Part shown: piece by piece, positions 1 to 11,951 of the stretch
How the letters are laid out: each line of letters starts with the position of its first letter
How positions within the stretch are numbered: position 1 is the first letter of the stretch
Source of the DNA: Hirudo medicinalis
Taxonomy: Eukaryota > Annelida > Clitellata > Hirudinida > Hirudinidae
NCBI GenBank assembly: GCA_011800805.1
Contig: MPNW01000221.1
Coordinates: 27,116-79,615, forward strand
Direction: 5' to 3'
DNA length: 52,500 nt
Notes under the pieces: generated by a model
What the model saw: only the letters and a program-made list of their open reading frames with translations
Told to the model about the DNA's origin: nothing
The model's database searches: none
Program-made: the position numbers and the translations under genes

Positions 1-11
1 GTGACACTCAC

Positions 12-631
12 AAACATGTCGCTGAAGATTTCCGACTTTTTCTTCCGCGACGAGAACTTGGACTTTCCCCTGCGACTCTTGAGCGGGGTGGACTTGTTGC
101 TGCCGATGGTACCCCTGCAGGTGGCTGCACTGCAGTAGCATTTTATCTGCTCACTCCTGGAAAAATAAAAGGTGCATGATGATGATGATGATGATGATGA
201 TTGTAACAATGTCTTGTTGTGTTTGTTGCCATTATGTAATTCAAGTCTATTTGCAGCTATTAGGTGACCTTGTGATTTTATTATTGCATCCACTACACAT
301 TTGAGCGGCTAAAAAGAAGCATCGAAAGACTCACAAGAACACGTTCGACGGGAATCAACGTGTCGCGATTGAGCAGAGGATTAATTTGAACGTGAAACGC
401 GTACAAAGTACAAAGCAAAGTACAAACCCATAGCTCTCGAACTGGTAATTAAATGTTATTTCCTCCCCTCTCCTGATCGGCTTCACGGCAAAAAATCCCA
501 CCCTGAGCTGGCCATTGACAGTCCACTGTCAGTTAGAAACGTACTGATTAGCGTATTCAGTTATGTGTTTTTATTATTGCGGTCAACTATGTGTTTATGT
601 GTTGTTAATAGAAAGATGTCATTGCAGTTTG

Positions 632-663
<32 letters not shown>

Positions 664-1953
664 GTCATCATCATCACTGAGGTAATAATTATTCCTCTAA
701 AATATGTTGCCAAATTCTTACAAATTCTGATCTTTGAATTCTTACAAATGATACAAACTGATGAAAACAAACAAACATCATCATCACCATCATGGATTTC
801 CCCAACATAACCACCACCATCATCACCATCATCATCTTCATCTCTCATGGCCACCATCGCAATCACCTTCTGGGTTTCGGCGTTCGGGTCGCAACAGTGG
901 TTGATGAACCTCGACACGTTTCCCTTCCTGGTGGCGTCGATGACTTCCTCCCCGTTGAGCGCCATGAAGTAGTGGTGGATGATCTTCTCCCGGTCGTACT
1001 TCCGTGTCCTGGACTTGAACTCCTTGTAGTCGAGCACTTCTCCCACGTACTCCATGACGAAGGTACCACTGGATGGAATGGGGGTGTGTTGGATACAAGG
1101 GTATGAAATGTATGGGGTGAAATAAACTGTTGTCAGAGAATGAATGATGGGAATAATGCAAATAGTTGCAAATAATGATTTGTCTACTGACATTTATGGC
1201 TGACTATCTTATCTAGTTATCTTGTCATTGAGTGACAGTAATTATCAGTGGATTTTGTTTTCTTTTTCTTTTTTTGACTGCTCATGGCCAGACATTCCGA
1301 ACACACATTCAACGAGAAATGCACAAGGAAATTCAGAGTAGGACTAAAAGATAAATTAAATTGTTCACAATAATTCAACAATTATTCAGGCAATATAATA
1401 GAATACTTCTATCTCAAATCTAAGATTATATCCAATTATTATTGTTGTTGTTGATATATAGTTTATAGCACTACTATTACTGCTGTCAACCTTGAAGGTA
1501 CGAAAAGTGCTGTTGCAAATGACGACTGCAATCTTGTCGTGCAAAAACATGTTGTCAAAAAAATCAATCTCCGAGCAATAGGCTCCATAGAGCCATTATT
1601 TTGTTGCTTAAATAGTCGTCGTCATCATCATCATCATCGCCATCATCGTCGTCGTCGTCTCCTCCCTGCATTCACACCATGCTGTCAGTGGTTTGCATTG
1701 ATCCAGACAATCAATAAAGCCACCAATCAGGTCTAGGTGTCGTGCCAGTTATCAGCTAATCATTTCTAATTTATTGATGCAACAACGACAACAACGAAGT
1801 AAATTGATAAAATAAAGAGAAGAAAAAGAGAAATATTTGAACAGGATTTTTTAAAAATCAAGCAATTTAAGATCCATTTACAAAGATTTCAAAAGAATCA
1901 TAATCCTTTTTTCGACTGACTCAAAATGCATTGCGTGACCTTCATGGCTCGTT

Positions 1954-1989
<36 letters not shown>

Positions 1990-4015
1990 GTCATCATCAT
2001 TATTGCACGGATTGCTTGGCATCTCAACCAGCAAAGGAAGAAAAATGTTTTTCAGAAATGCTCGAGAATTTAGGGGGATAGAATAGTCTGTTATTATTAT
2101 TATTATTGTTATTATTATTATTATTATTGTTATTATTAGAACAAAACATTATTTTCCAATTTCCAGCTGAGAAATGGATCGAACAGCACATTCAGGTACC
2201 ACCAGGTTCATGACTGAACAGGTGCAGTTCAAAAGTGAAAAGTGACTACAGAAAGTAAAATCAAATGAGAAATATTCATTACGAACAGTTTAGCACAAAA
2301 TGAGTGAAAATAGTAAGTTTCTGTAGAGAGATAAATGGCTTTGATAACAACGAAATGTTGTAATGTCTTAAATTTAAGTCAACTTAGCTTAAACATGCCA
2401 CCCCATGGGTATTTTAAGGTTATTGTCCAATGTAAACATACAGTTCCCACCCTTGAGTGTAGGACGAGTGGACCGACGGATTGATGGACAAAAGAACGAT
2501 GGGTAGATCTGGAGGTGACAATTTCTGATGACGTAATACTTTCGCATTGCTCGGAAGTCAACGTGAACTCCTCTGAGCAAACCCGACAGAAATTCTCGCA
2601 GATTACTGCCAGCACGAACCTTAAATTGTCGATTGTCGTCTGTTTGTTGTTTTTGTTGGTAATACCTCATCACATTCATAGCATTGTAAGTGGCCTGCAA
2701 TCATTAGCTTGCTTTTCAGTGTGTGTTCAGATGCATCTTTACTTTTTGTTACACTCTTGAAATAAACACACCAGTTCAGTTCAAGTGTTTTTACCTTTTT
2801 TTTTTAGGAATTCCAATCTCCAAAGTAACATTCCAATAAACTTTAAACAATGTTTCGAGCTGATGTGTAGATCTGATTTGCAGACCAAATAAGTGGATCG
2901 TGAATCACGTCTCAGAGAATGTGTGCGTGCGCCGGACAGTTCGTAGTTCTTTTTTTGATATTACAGTTAATTCTTAAAGTTTGTAGTTTTTTTTTTATAT
3001 TACAGTTAATTCTAAAACTAATCTTGAACCTTTTCTGTTTAACCAAAGCATATATATTGCCCATGGCCTGTGTATTAAAACTTTTTTTTTAGATCCAGTT
3101 CGCTTGTGCATTTTAGATCGATCGGCCTCTTTTATATCCTGCCACGGATATAAAAGTACACTTGAAGTATGGGCCCAAATAATTAAATTCCTTAAGTCTA
3201 TAAAAGTGTTCTATAGCACTCCATGTGAAGTGATTTCTTCTCCACAACAAAATGCATGGCGATGGAAAGCAAATATAACGACAACTTACGCGGCTATGTC
3301 CTCGTCCGCCTGAAGGCCCCAACCTTTCCATTGTGTCTTGAAACACTTTGTGGAAGCATACCTCTTCTGTAGGTTTAAAAGTTTAAAAGTGGTTTCATTT
3401 TTAAAAATTCGTATTCATCATTCTCGACTTTTTATCGAAAATTTGTGCATTAATTGCAACAAAATTCGTGAAGGTATGATTGCCCGTCGTAAATATGATA
3501 ATTGAGCTTATCATCATCAGAGTGAAAGGGTGATTAACCAAAATAATGAGGCCGTCAAAGTATCTTTCAACGAACCTCTGCGAACTGCCGATTAGTGCAA
3601 AGGTCGCTGCAAGGGCACCTGGAACTGCTGCAACATCCAATGGAGTACGTGATCAGCAAACAATGTCTTGATATTTTCATTAGTTTGTTAACAATTAAAT
3701 TCATAGTTATTGTTAATTAATTAATTAATCATGGTATCTTTACAGGCAAATAATTGTTTAACATCATAATTAATCAAGTAATAATGAATATTTTTGGAGG
3801 CGTCCATGATTTCCATAATCACCCAAACAAAACTTAGGCAATGTGGGCCAACCATTCGATCATGAGCATCCTGTTGAGACAGTCCTCCCCGCAAGCCACT
3901 ACCCCGTTCTTGAGGTCATCTGCAGAGGGAGCCACACAATCACAAACCATCCTCCTGGATTCTTTCTTCTGCTTCTTGAGATCCCTGACCAATAAATTAT
4001 TTAATTGATGAAGAC

Positions 4016-4075
<60 letters not shown>

Positions 4076-7000
4076 TAATAGCAATAATGATGATGATGAT
4101 GATGATGATAACAACAACAACAACAACAATAATAATGACAATGATGATAATAGTAACAATAATGATAAGATAACGGGCAACTCATTAACTAAAATAATTG
4201 CACTGTTACATTAACTGGGACGAACAAAAACAACAACAAAGTGCTACTGTACTCATATTGTGCTTAGTAAAAGGCTTTGTGACAACACAGCATGTTGAAT
4301 AACCATCAACTTTCTCAAACCAGTTCTTAGCCCACCGTTTGGGATAGCATTACAACATGATTTTACTAAATATTATTTCTTTTTAAGTGCAATGTTATGG
4401 ATGCAAATGATTGTGATGGTCATGATGTCCACAAATAACGGCCAGCAGAAATGCGTTGATAAGAGGGGAGACCAGGTGATAACGCTACTACATTAATTAT
4501 GTAATCTTGTCCGACAAGTCGAAGAACAGAATGCTGAGCACAAAAGCTTCGAGCTGCTTCAAAATTGTATCATTCTGTCTCCTACATGAGAAGCTACTAC
4601 TGCTAGCCAATCAAAACCTTCACATTTCCATTGTTAAAAGAAAAAAAAATCGCAGTAAATACATTAACGACGAAATCCGGCTATCAAAATGGATGCAAAA
4701 AAATCGAATAAAAAATCAGAACCTGTCAGATAAGTAGATGTTTTCGGTGATGGGAATGAAAGGGGTCGGTTCATCATCATCATCATCGTCGTCATCATCA
4801 CCATCATCACTAGGAGCGGATCCTTTCTTTGGGGATTTCTCCGAACTGTTGGCTTCCTCGGCCGACGTGGCATGATGGGGATCATCGGAAAGTTTGGTTC
4901 GTGCATCGACGGTTCGGGATGGGCAGTGGCTTGGGAATGAGATGCACTGCATTCGTCCGTTGTGTTTTCCTGGGAAGCAACGGAGACTCTGTCCGTCTCC
5001 AGTTCACTGTTTCTCCACCACCTCGATTTCACCTTTTCTGGTTTCAGTGAAACATTCTGACTCCCACTAACATCGACAATCTGAGGTGTCTTAGCAGTGG
5101 TCAGAGGAGAGGCAGAATTATCAGTGCGATCGGATAAACCCGTTGCCGTCTTCACGAGAGCTGCATCGACACTCGAATTGGGTTGATCGCAGGTTGGTTG
5201 ATCTGTTGGTTGAACTTCCTGGATGGGGATGATTCTCTTTTCCTCCTTGCTCCTCAATCGACTGCTCCTCCTCCTTTCGTTGACTCGGTTGGGATTCGAA
5301 ACCTCCTGCTCGACTGGCCCGGTGTCGATTCCCTCCCTGCATTTTTTAATCTCATCCAAAACATCAACAGAGAACAGAGCCTGCCATAAGCAGCTGTTCT
5401 TGAACTCTCTAGGGACTGGAAAAGATGGAATTGCACTTTCTTGGCTCGATTCCTTAGTATTCGATGATGCCGCATCGTCCGCAGACGACAAACATTCTGC
5501 AACGTCTGTCTTCAAGGATTCCTGTGGTTGATCAGTGTCTTCATGTTGAACTGAATCCATATTTTTAATAGGTGATTGAGATTCCAAGATTTCTTGTTCC
5601 ATATCTTCTGGGCATGTCTGGAGAGTTTCTGGCTCACCTAACAAAAGCTTAGTCACACTTACAATGCTGTCATCAATTTTATTGTGTTCTACTTGGATGA
5701 CAGAATGTGTTTCTTGAGACAGCATTCCATCAGTGGTTTTGTCAACTTTGTCCGAGTTTTCCTCGACTTTAGAATCGGGTGTGCTCGATTCAAAAATATC
5801 CATCGCCAAAGACTCGACCGCACCATCTGTCGAACTCATTCTCTTGACATCCATCGATTCTGAAGTCGTCTCGTCTTTCGTAACGCTCGTATTTTCCATC
5901 TCTGTGTTTCTTGAATCAGATCTGATGATCTCTACCAGGGAGCTGGATCCTCTTTTGTCGTCCAAATGGAATGGTTTGGAAGGAAATTCCTCGAAGACTC
6001 TTCTCGGCCTCATTCGTTGGTTGTTCGAAGCAACAAACGAAGATTTTCTGTCGGTCATTAACTGGGTGGGTTTGAACTGGTTCCAGTTGACAACGGTGGA
6101 TATCTTTGACGGCTCTTCTGGAGAGAAAATGTCAACATCTGAGACACTAGGATGTTTCCTTTGAGTCGAGTCGGCCTTGACGTCAGTCTTGGTCGGTGTG
6201 GAACAAGTTTTAGAGACTACTGTGGGATTTTGGCAGATGGGATAGAGTAAGTTGCTGTTGTAGGTCGGTTGGATGGGGAAATGGGTGGGAAATGTCTTCA
6301 ACATCGTCGGGGGCGGGTAGTTTGCCACCGGCTCTGAGGAAAATCTAGACAATGAACTCTTGACCTCGGACGGATTGTCGTTTGAAAATGTCTCGTTGAA
6401 GACCATTTTCAAGGGAGTGTTCGAGGTGATGACTGGAATCGAACGACCACAAATTTCCACTTGTCGTGAGCAGTTGCTTTTGCTAGGGGAAAGAATCTCC
6501 TTCAAACCAATGAGGTTGGACTCCTTTTTGACTGGAGTCCTGACCAGTCTGTTGAAGTCGGTAGTGGAACCCGGTGTCCCACGGCTACTTCCCTGCTGTT
6601 GCTGGTCGTCGTCGCTGTCTTCGCGGAAAATGTCTTGCTTAGCGCCATGAATCAGTTTCGACCTTTTGCTGTCTTTCATAGAGAAGACTATCTTGTTATT
6701 ATTATTAATTTGTTTTTCACGATTATTGGCATTACCAGAGGAGTTATTGGCTTTCTCAGAGGAATGAGGCTTCTTGGAATGATGACCTGGGACTTGAATT
6801 GAACTACTTTTGACATTTTCGCTTCGTCTGCCTCTATCTCGGTCCTTGCCAGGGACCTCGATGTCAGACTCGTCCAACTCTATGACTTGGTCATTCCTTT
6901 TTGCAGTTTCAATCCTTCTGCTTGTTAAATTAGCAGCTGAACCACTCTCTTTTCTCGAGTCTCTTGGTGGCATGGAATCTGGCAGTGGGATGTCATCCAG

Positions 7001-8505
7001 TGACCCGCAGAACACCTCCACTGCATCGGCACAAGATATCTCATTGTGCTTTTTGGATGATGTATGAACTTTCTTGTCAATGGCACTGATAATGGGTGAT
7101 TTAATCGGAGATTCATGAGATTCCTGTCCTCGATCTCCATGCCTCTTACCACCTGTGGAGCCCCTATCACTCCTTCGGTTAGTCTCCAGACTGTCAGAAG
7201 TTGAAGAGGAGGAAGATGATGACGATGATGATGATGAAGAAGAAACATCATGTTTCTTGTAAGAGTCATCCCTTCTGCTATTAATTCTTCTTGGTGAATC
7301 CCTTCTCCTGCTGCTTCCCCGACGTGAGTCAGATCGATGTCTCGATGTCTCGTGCTGCCTGTGAGACCTAGATCTAGATCTAGATCTACGTCTGGACCTC
7401 CTTGACCGTGATCTCCTTCTTCTTCTCCCGGAAGACGAGGAAGAGGAAGAACTCGATCTTTTCCAATTGGAGGATTCACAGTGAGACTTGGAATTGTTTA
7501 TTACCCTATCAGATCTAGTGCTGGCGCTTTTGCCGTCATCACGTCTGCTTGTCCGATGCTTCGAGTCTTGAGAATTGTTACATTTTGATGAACTAGTTTT
7601 CAAAGATTCGAGATTCTTCTCTTTGTCTTTGCTCGATGATTCGCGGACACTTCTACTTGACTTATCATCATGAAGATCTCTTCTGTGTCTTTCTTTATGC
7701 TCCTCTGAGTTTTTCTTTGAATAATTAGGAGGTGACTGCTCTGAAGATTCTACCAAATTGTAGTAAATGATCTTCTCATCTTCTTTCTTTTTGCGTATTT
7801 GCTCCGAGAGTTTACCATCCGAAAGCATTTCATCCAGGATGCAAACCTCAGTCTTGCTTGATCGAGAATGACTGCCAGATTTTGACCCCCTCCGTGACGA
7901 TTCCTTGTGCCTAGAATCCTTAGAATGAGAATCTGGCTTCGCCCTAGATGACTCATCATCTGCTTTAAGACGGCCGCCACATTTGCTGCTACTGGATCTA
8001 GACATGTCTTCATGTCTAGAATGTCTTTTAGCAGCCTCTTCATTCTTTTTATGATCCCGTGACTTGTCGGAGGGCAATTTCTCTGTGGATTCTTTTGACT
8101 TGTGATTATCTTTGGAAGCCTTAGAGTCACCATGGATTCTTTTGGAATAACCTTCAGAAGGCGATGATTCTTTTTTGTGAGTCGCATCTCGCTTTGAACT
8201 GAAGTTGACAGATGATTTAGAGTTCTCTGCACCTTTCATGTTTTTTGTCGATGCTGTGCTTTCATTTTTGTAAATTTTTTCATCATTGCTTTGTGCATGA
8301 TGACGCTTTGAGCGATTTTGAACATTGTTAAAGCCATCATCTTCAGAGTCACTATCATACTGCACCAGTTTTTTGCCAGCAGATGTCATTGGAGATGCTT
8401 GAAGAATCAGTGCTTTGGAAGGTGTGTCTAATGGTTTTCTTGGTGGTACCTTGAACTTTATGCTAACCTTCGGAGAAGCACTGTTTTTAGAACCTTCTGT
8501 AGTGC
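12..8505 (-). CDS. SETD2: SETD2-type histone H3K36 methyltransferase, 3' end beyond the window
   Basis: Nuclear enzyme that methylates histone H3 lysine 36 on transcribed chromatin. I read seven minus-strand exons: 8505-4723, 3984-3853, 3627-3576, 3366-3290, 1068-867, 525-428 and 156-12, all with GT-AG junctions whose phases fit. The first is a long disordered exon with SR-rich (RRSRSRRSRRRSRSRSRS, near 7400), poly-Ser and acidic tracts. The next two carry the cysteine-rich AWS domain (MVCDC, NRMLMIE, CSSRCP). SET motifs follow: KGWGL, EYVGEVLDYKEF, RFINHCCDPNAETQK, WTVNGQLRVGFF, FNYQF. The post-SET domain has the CxCx4C cysteines (KCYCSAATCRG). The usual NHSC is NHCC here. The long exon needs a change of reading frame between about 4950 and 4730 before its splice donor. 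The 5' start exon is not found. The exon after position 12 (donor GTGAGT at 11-6) lies outside the window. Family assignment is strong from AWS, SET and post-SET order. Confidence 0.93.
173..203. repeat. (ATG)n microsatellite in a SETD2 intron
   Basis: Pure ATG/ATC trinucleotide run between the post-SET exon and the last SET exon. Similar CAT/ATC runs occur at about 631-690, 777-845, 1620-1665 and 1955-2003, so the 3' introns of this gene are rich in this motif. No function is inferred. Confidence 0.85.
1069..3289. other. 2.2 kb SETD2 intron with microsatellites
   Basis: Intron between the KGWGL exon (3366-3290) and the main SET exon (1068-867). It contains ATC runs near 1620 and 1960 and a TTA/TTG run near 2090-2140. 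The reading frames inside it show no homology I recognise. Splice signals are GTAAGT at 3289 and a pyrimidine-rich tract ending CATCCAG before 1068. Confidence 0.7.
4017..4165. repeat. (AAT)n/(ATG)n compound microsatellite in a SETD2 intron
   Basis: About 60 bp of pure AAT followed by ATG, CAA and AAT runs, lying just upstream (minus sense) of the AWS exon. It yields a spurious poly-Asn frame on the plus strand. Confidence 0.9.
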
Positions 8506-9459
8506 CTATGAAAAATGTAATAATGGTCATCATTAGGCTCACTAATAAATGTCTAGAACCCATACGTAATATGTTTGTAGCATGTTAATTCTACAAAGCG
8601 ATGGCTTGCGCTTAAATATTAGTGCAGATACTAGATTTCCTGTTAAATCAAAAAGTAATTTATTCATTTATTAATTTATGCGTCCGGCTTGATATTTACA
8701 AAAATCATTAAGGGCGGAATTTATTACCAAGTTTTTTCAACGAATCCATGCTCGCTGTCCCAAACATTTGCAAAAAAAAAGTGCAGATCCAAGAGAAATT
8801 GAACGAAATTTGCTTTGAGTGTTATCCTTACGCAACGGCGACAAACATGATTTGTAAACAAATCAAATTAATCAATCGCTGCATTTGAGAAAAGGTCTCG
8901 TAAAATACATGCCCAAAACTTTTAAATAAGATAAACAAACAGCATTAAAACATTTGCGCATGTCCGTAAATTGCTCAAAATAAATATGGCGAATATTGTG
9001 AATTAAATAATTCACCTGCAAAATAAAGGTTATTGCTAAACCAATTTATGTAAACCAAAACAAGTAAAAATAATTTTATTTTTTAAATGTTTCTTTTAAA
9101 GTTTAATTACCGCTTAAATCGTTAAGCGTTCAAATAGTGGAATAATTGTATGTTAGGTACCAGCAATTATTCAAAATTAAAATTTTCAGGCTGGAGTAAT
9201 AAAAAAACACATTAAGTAACATTTTTGTGCAAAAAATTGAAATAATCATTAAAATTAATCTTCCTTATAAAAAAAAAACCAATCCGAACATTAACAAAAT
9301 GTTTTGCCACTTAACGCGCCTAATTATTCGCATGTTTCTTTGCAAACACAAATTATCTTACTCCGACTAGCTTCAAATTGAATATTATATTAAAAAGAAC
9401 TTTTAAACAACTGTGATGAATAATATAATGGTGAGTTCGGTTAAAACGTTTGTTTGTTT
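8506..9459. other. Spacer or SETD2 5' intron; no gene seen
   Basis: AT-rich sequence with no convincing coding frame. The long SETD2 reading frame runs open to an ATG at 8563, but a good acceptor (TTTTTCATAG) at 8506 and a start unlike nuclear SETD2 proteins suggest that the part above 8505 is intron. Upstream exons of SETD2 could lie here unseen. Confidence 0.5.
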
Positions 9460-10012
9460 ATTTTATTAAAGTTTCTTACATAACTGAGATGATTTGGACT
9501 TAAGTAAAACCGTAGGAACTGCCGTTATTAATATTCATATCAAAATTAACTCCGCCCACCAAATGATTAAAAGTAATTTTTTTACTTTATAAATCAGATG
9601 AAACCAATTGAGTTGAAATATGAACTAAACAACAGTGCTTAAATCGATAATTAGTGTAGCCCCTAAAAGGATTGTTTGAAGCCCTTAAAAGGACTGATTC
9701 AGAATGAATAATACTCCCGGGTGAGTTCCAATGCGCGCTGGAAGCATCTTGTAATCCTATCTAATTCAGGTAAAAGGAAATAAGCTCACCTGAAGTTGTT
9801 GTTTGATGGCGAAAAGTTTTTCGATAAAAATTTTAAAGTCAAAAAATAAAAACATTTCATATTTCAACATAATTTGTTACATTTACTTTATTTATGAATT
9901 GAACAAAATTTTCTTTTAATCATTTGTGGGCGGGGTTAATTTTGTTATGAATATTAATAATGGCGGCTTCTACGGTTTTACCCCGTCCTAATCATCTAGT
10001 AAAGAAATGGTC
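9460..10012. repeat. Long imperfect inverted repeat (foldback-like)
   Basis: The left arm (about 9460-9640) and the right arm (about 9860-10012) are imperfect reverse complements. The best core pairs 9509-9580 with 9910-9988: taaaaccgtagg pairs with ctacggtttta, and gcccaccaaatgatt pairs with aatcatttgtgggc. The loop of about 220 bp contains two near-identical 17-mers (agcccctaaaaggattg and agcccttaaaaggactg, near 9658-9703). This could be the end of a foldback or MITE-like element, or the promoter side of the decayed ORF that begins inside the right arm. Confidence 0.8.
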
Positions 10013-10102
10013 GTTAATTAACCACCACCACCTTACGGTTTTACCGGTGAGTTATATTAGCAATTTGAAATTTTTTTCCGATAAAGAACATTCTCAGTTA
10101 AT

Positions 10103-10790
10103 AATGCCTGCAAAGAGAAGAATAACCAGACAATCAGAAAAGTCTGGTGGTTCTCCTTCAGATCTTCCAACTTCAGACCTTCCTATCTAAAGATGAAAAG
10201 TTTTCATTGAAAACTAAAGATGTGGCACGATTCATTTATGAATTGAAATATGCTGAATGTGTAAAAGATAAACAAGATATCTTGAAAATTGCCTCACAAG
10301 AATTGATAAAATCTGGTTCAGCTGCAACCCTAGATTCATTTTAATGAGTGATAAAATTATATATGTAGCGTTATCACGGTTTTATGATGATGTAATTGCC
10401 TGGAATGCAAAGATAATAAAGTCACCTGCTAGAAAACTCATGATTAAAAGCAAGAACAAGTTGTTTGATATTCTGGCTTGCTCTTGCTCTGCCTGTTCTG
10501 GATTGTTCTGACAGAAACATTAAATGTCCTGGTTGCCCAAACTTGCACATTTAATGCAGTAGTCATATTGGTGAGCTCCGAGCTAGCTCAAATTGCAAAC
10601 TTAGTGGGAAAACATGGAATTTTTCCAATTCTTCACTTTGATGCAATGGGTTCCATAGTGAGAAAGCTAAATTTCTGTCAGCAAAGAATTTTTATATGGT
10701 GATGCACTGGAAAGAAAAAATTCTTCCCATTTTTGACAGTTTGAGCAGTCAACATTCAGAGGTTTACCTGACCATAGCTCAAGTTTAATT
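10103..10790 (+). pseudogene. Decayed ORF of unknown, transposon-like origin
   Basis: A plus-strand reading begins MPAKRRITRQSEKSGG at 10104 and is broken by several frameshifts and stops. Recognisable pieces in shifting frames are SLKTKDVARFIYELKYAE (near 10210), a basic stretch ending KSKNKLFDILACSCSAC (near 10440-10490) with clustered cysteines, and a weakly conserved tail to about 10790. The layout of a basic N-terminus, a helical segment and a Cys cluster resembles lineage-specific transposon ORFs of marine invertebrates, but this is only an impression and I cannot name a family. Its start lies next to the right arm of the inverted repeat. Confidence 0.3.
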
Positions 10791-11945
10791 AAGAGTTTAT
10801 AAATAGAGAAAACCATAAACAGCCCATTTTCAGGGCCATTGCACTCAATTTCTGCAGAGCATCATTAAGCATGATATTAGATTCCTTTTTTGGACTAAAT
10901 ATTCTGGATTATTTGGATATTGCTTATGAGCACTCAATTGGATAAAAGTAGAAATGCCTTGTCCTCTGTTGTGCTCATTATACAAAGTTACTAGCAATTG
11001 ATGTGAGGAGGGTTGCCAAACACAGAGCAGTCTCAAAATGAACAGAGGAAGTTCAAGAATGCTTCATAACTCTCAGGGAAGCTGGTGATGCTTGTGACAC
11101 TGCAGATGTCATAAAGAATATAGACAGACAAGGAAAAGAGCAGACAGTGAAGTTCAGAGCATCCAAGCAAGCCGCCTCTTTTATTGAAGATATAAAATCC
11201 TTTATGACAATATAACAAGACATGTGGTAGCAATGCCCATGATAATGATTATGCTCAATGCTGAACTGTCCTAGCAATTCCTAATAAACCATATCCCCTA
11301 TCTGCCTCTGTGGGCATCCATCTCTGACTGGAAAGCAGGTAGTTTCGCTTGATTTACTTTCTTAGAGACAACATTATTATTTATTATTTATTTAGTTTCC
11401 ACAATATGGTCCCACAGATTTTTAATGCCATAGTCAAGAATTCCTTTGGGCATTTGAAAGGGAAATCTACTTTCGTAGTTAGAAGAATTAAGAAAAATAT
11501 CTTAAGCTAGGAAGATTTGTAGGTCTCCACATGTTACAGGTAAGAGCATCAACACTCATCTTGGACTACCACAAGCAAGTGACGGGCATGCATCTTCCAC
11601 ATAAATGGAACCTCTAGGGACTCGAGCCAGTAACCCTTCCCAAAGCTGCACCAGGTCATTTGTCATTCAACCAACAGGTCATCGGCAACTCATCACAGAC
11701 CTTGTGAATTTTAATAAAAAGTGGATAACCTCACCATTTTATTGTTTTATGTGCATTTTGTTGGGGATTCCAAAATAACTACTAAAATTTTAAAATCCAA
11801 GTCATTCAAATTATTCACTTAATCATGAAAATCATTCCTCAACAATTCTTGGGGTTCTCAGACCGTTCATGATAACATAAATGCAAATCATTAAAATAAT
11901 GGAAAGAGTTGCATCAGTTGTGGAACAAAAGCAAAATGGAAGTTA
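10791..11945. other. Spacer with repeat-like sequence; no gene seen
   Basis: Short overlapping frames only. About 11560-11720 contains a box-B-like motif (ggctcgagtcc on the minus strand), which could mark a tRNA-derived SINE remnant, but no clear A box or ends are visible. The last part is probably the 3' UTR of the CPLANE2 gene. Confidence 0.5.
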
Positions 11946-11951
11946 TCACAT

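Noticed and set aside
792..1106. Plus-strand frame of 104 codons
   Set aside because: Antisense shadow of the SETD2 SET-domain exon.
4005..4214. Plus-strand poly-Asn reading frame
   Set aside because: Entirely due to the AAT/ATG microsatellite inside a SETD2 intron.
8504..8563. Signal-peptide-like start MGSRHLLVSLMMTIITFFIG of the long SETD2 frame
   Set aside because: SETD2 is nuclear, and a good splice acceptor (TTTTTCATAG) lies right after this stretch in a phase that fits an upstream exon. It is most likely intron read as coding.
11560..11720. Possible tRNA-derived SINE
   Set aside because: Only a box-B-like ggctcgagtcc was found. The A box and element ends are not convincing, and no second copy was seen in the window.
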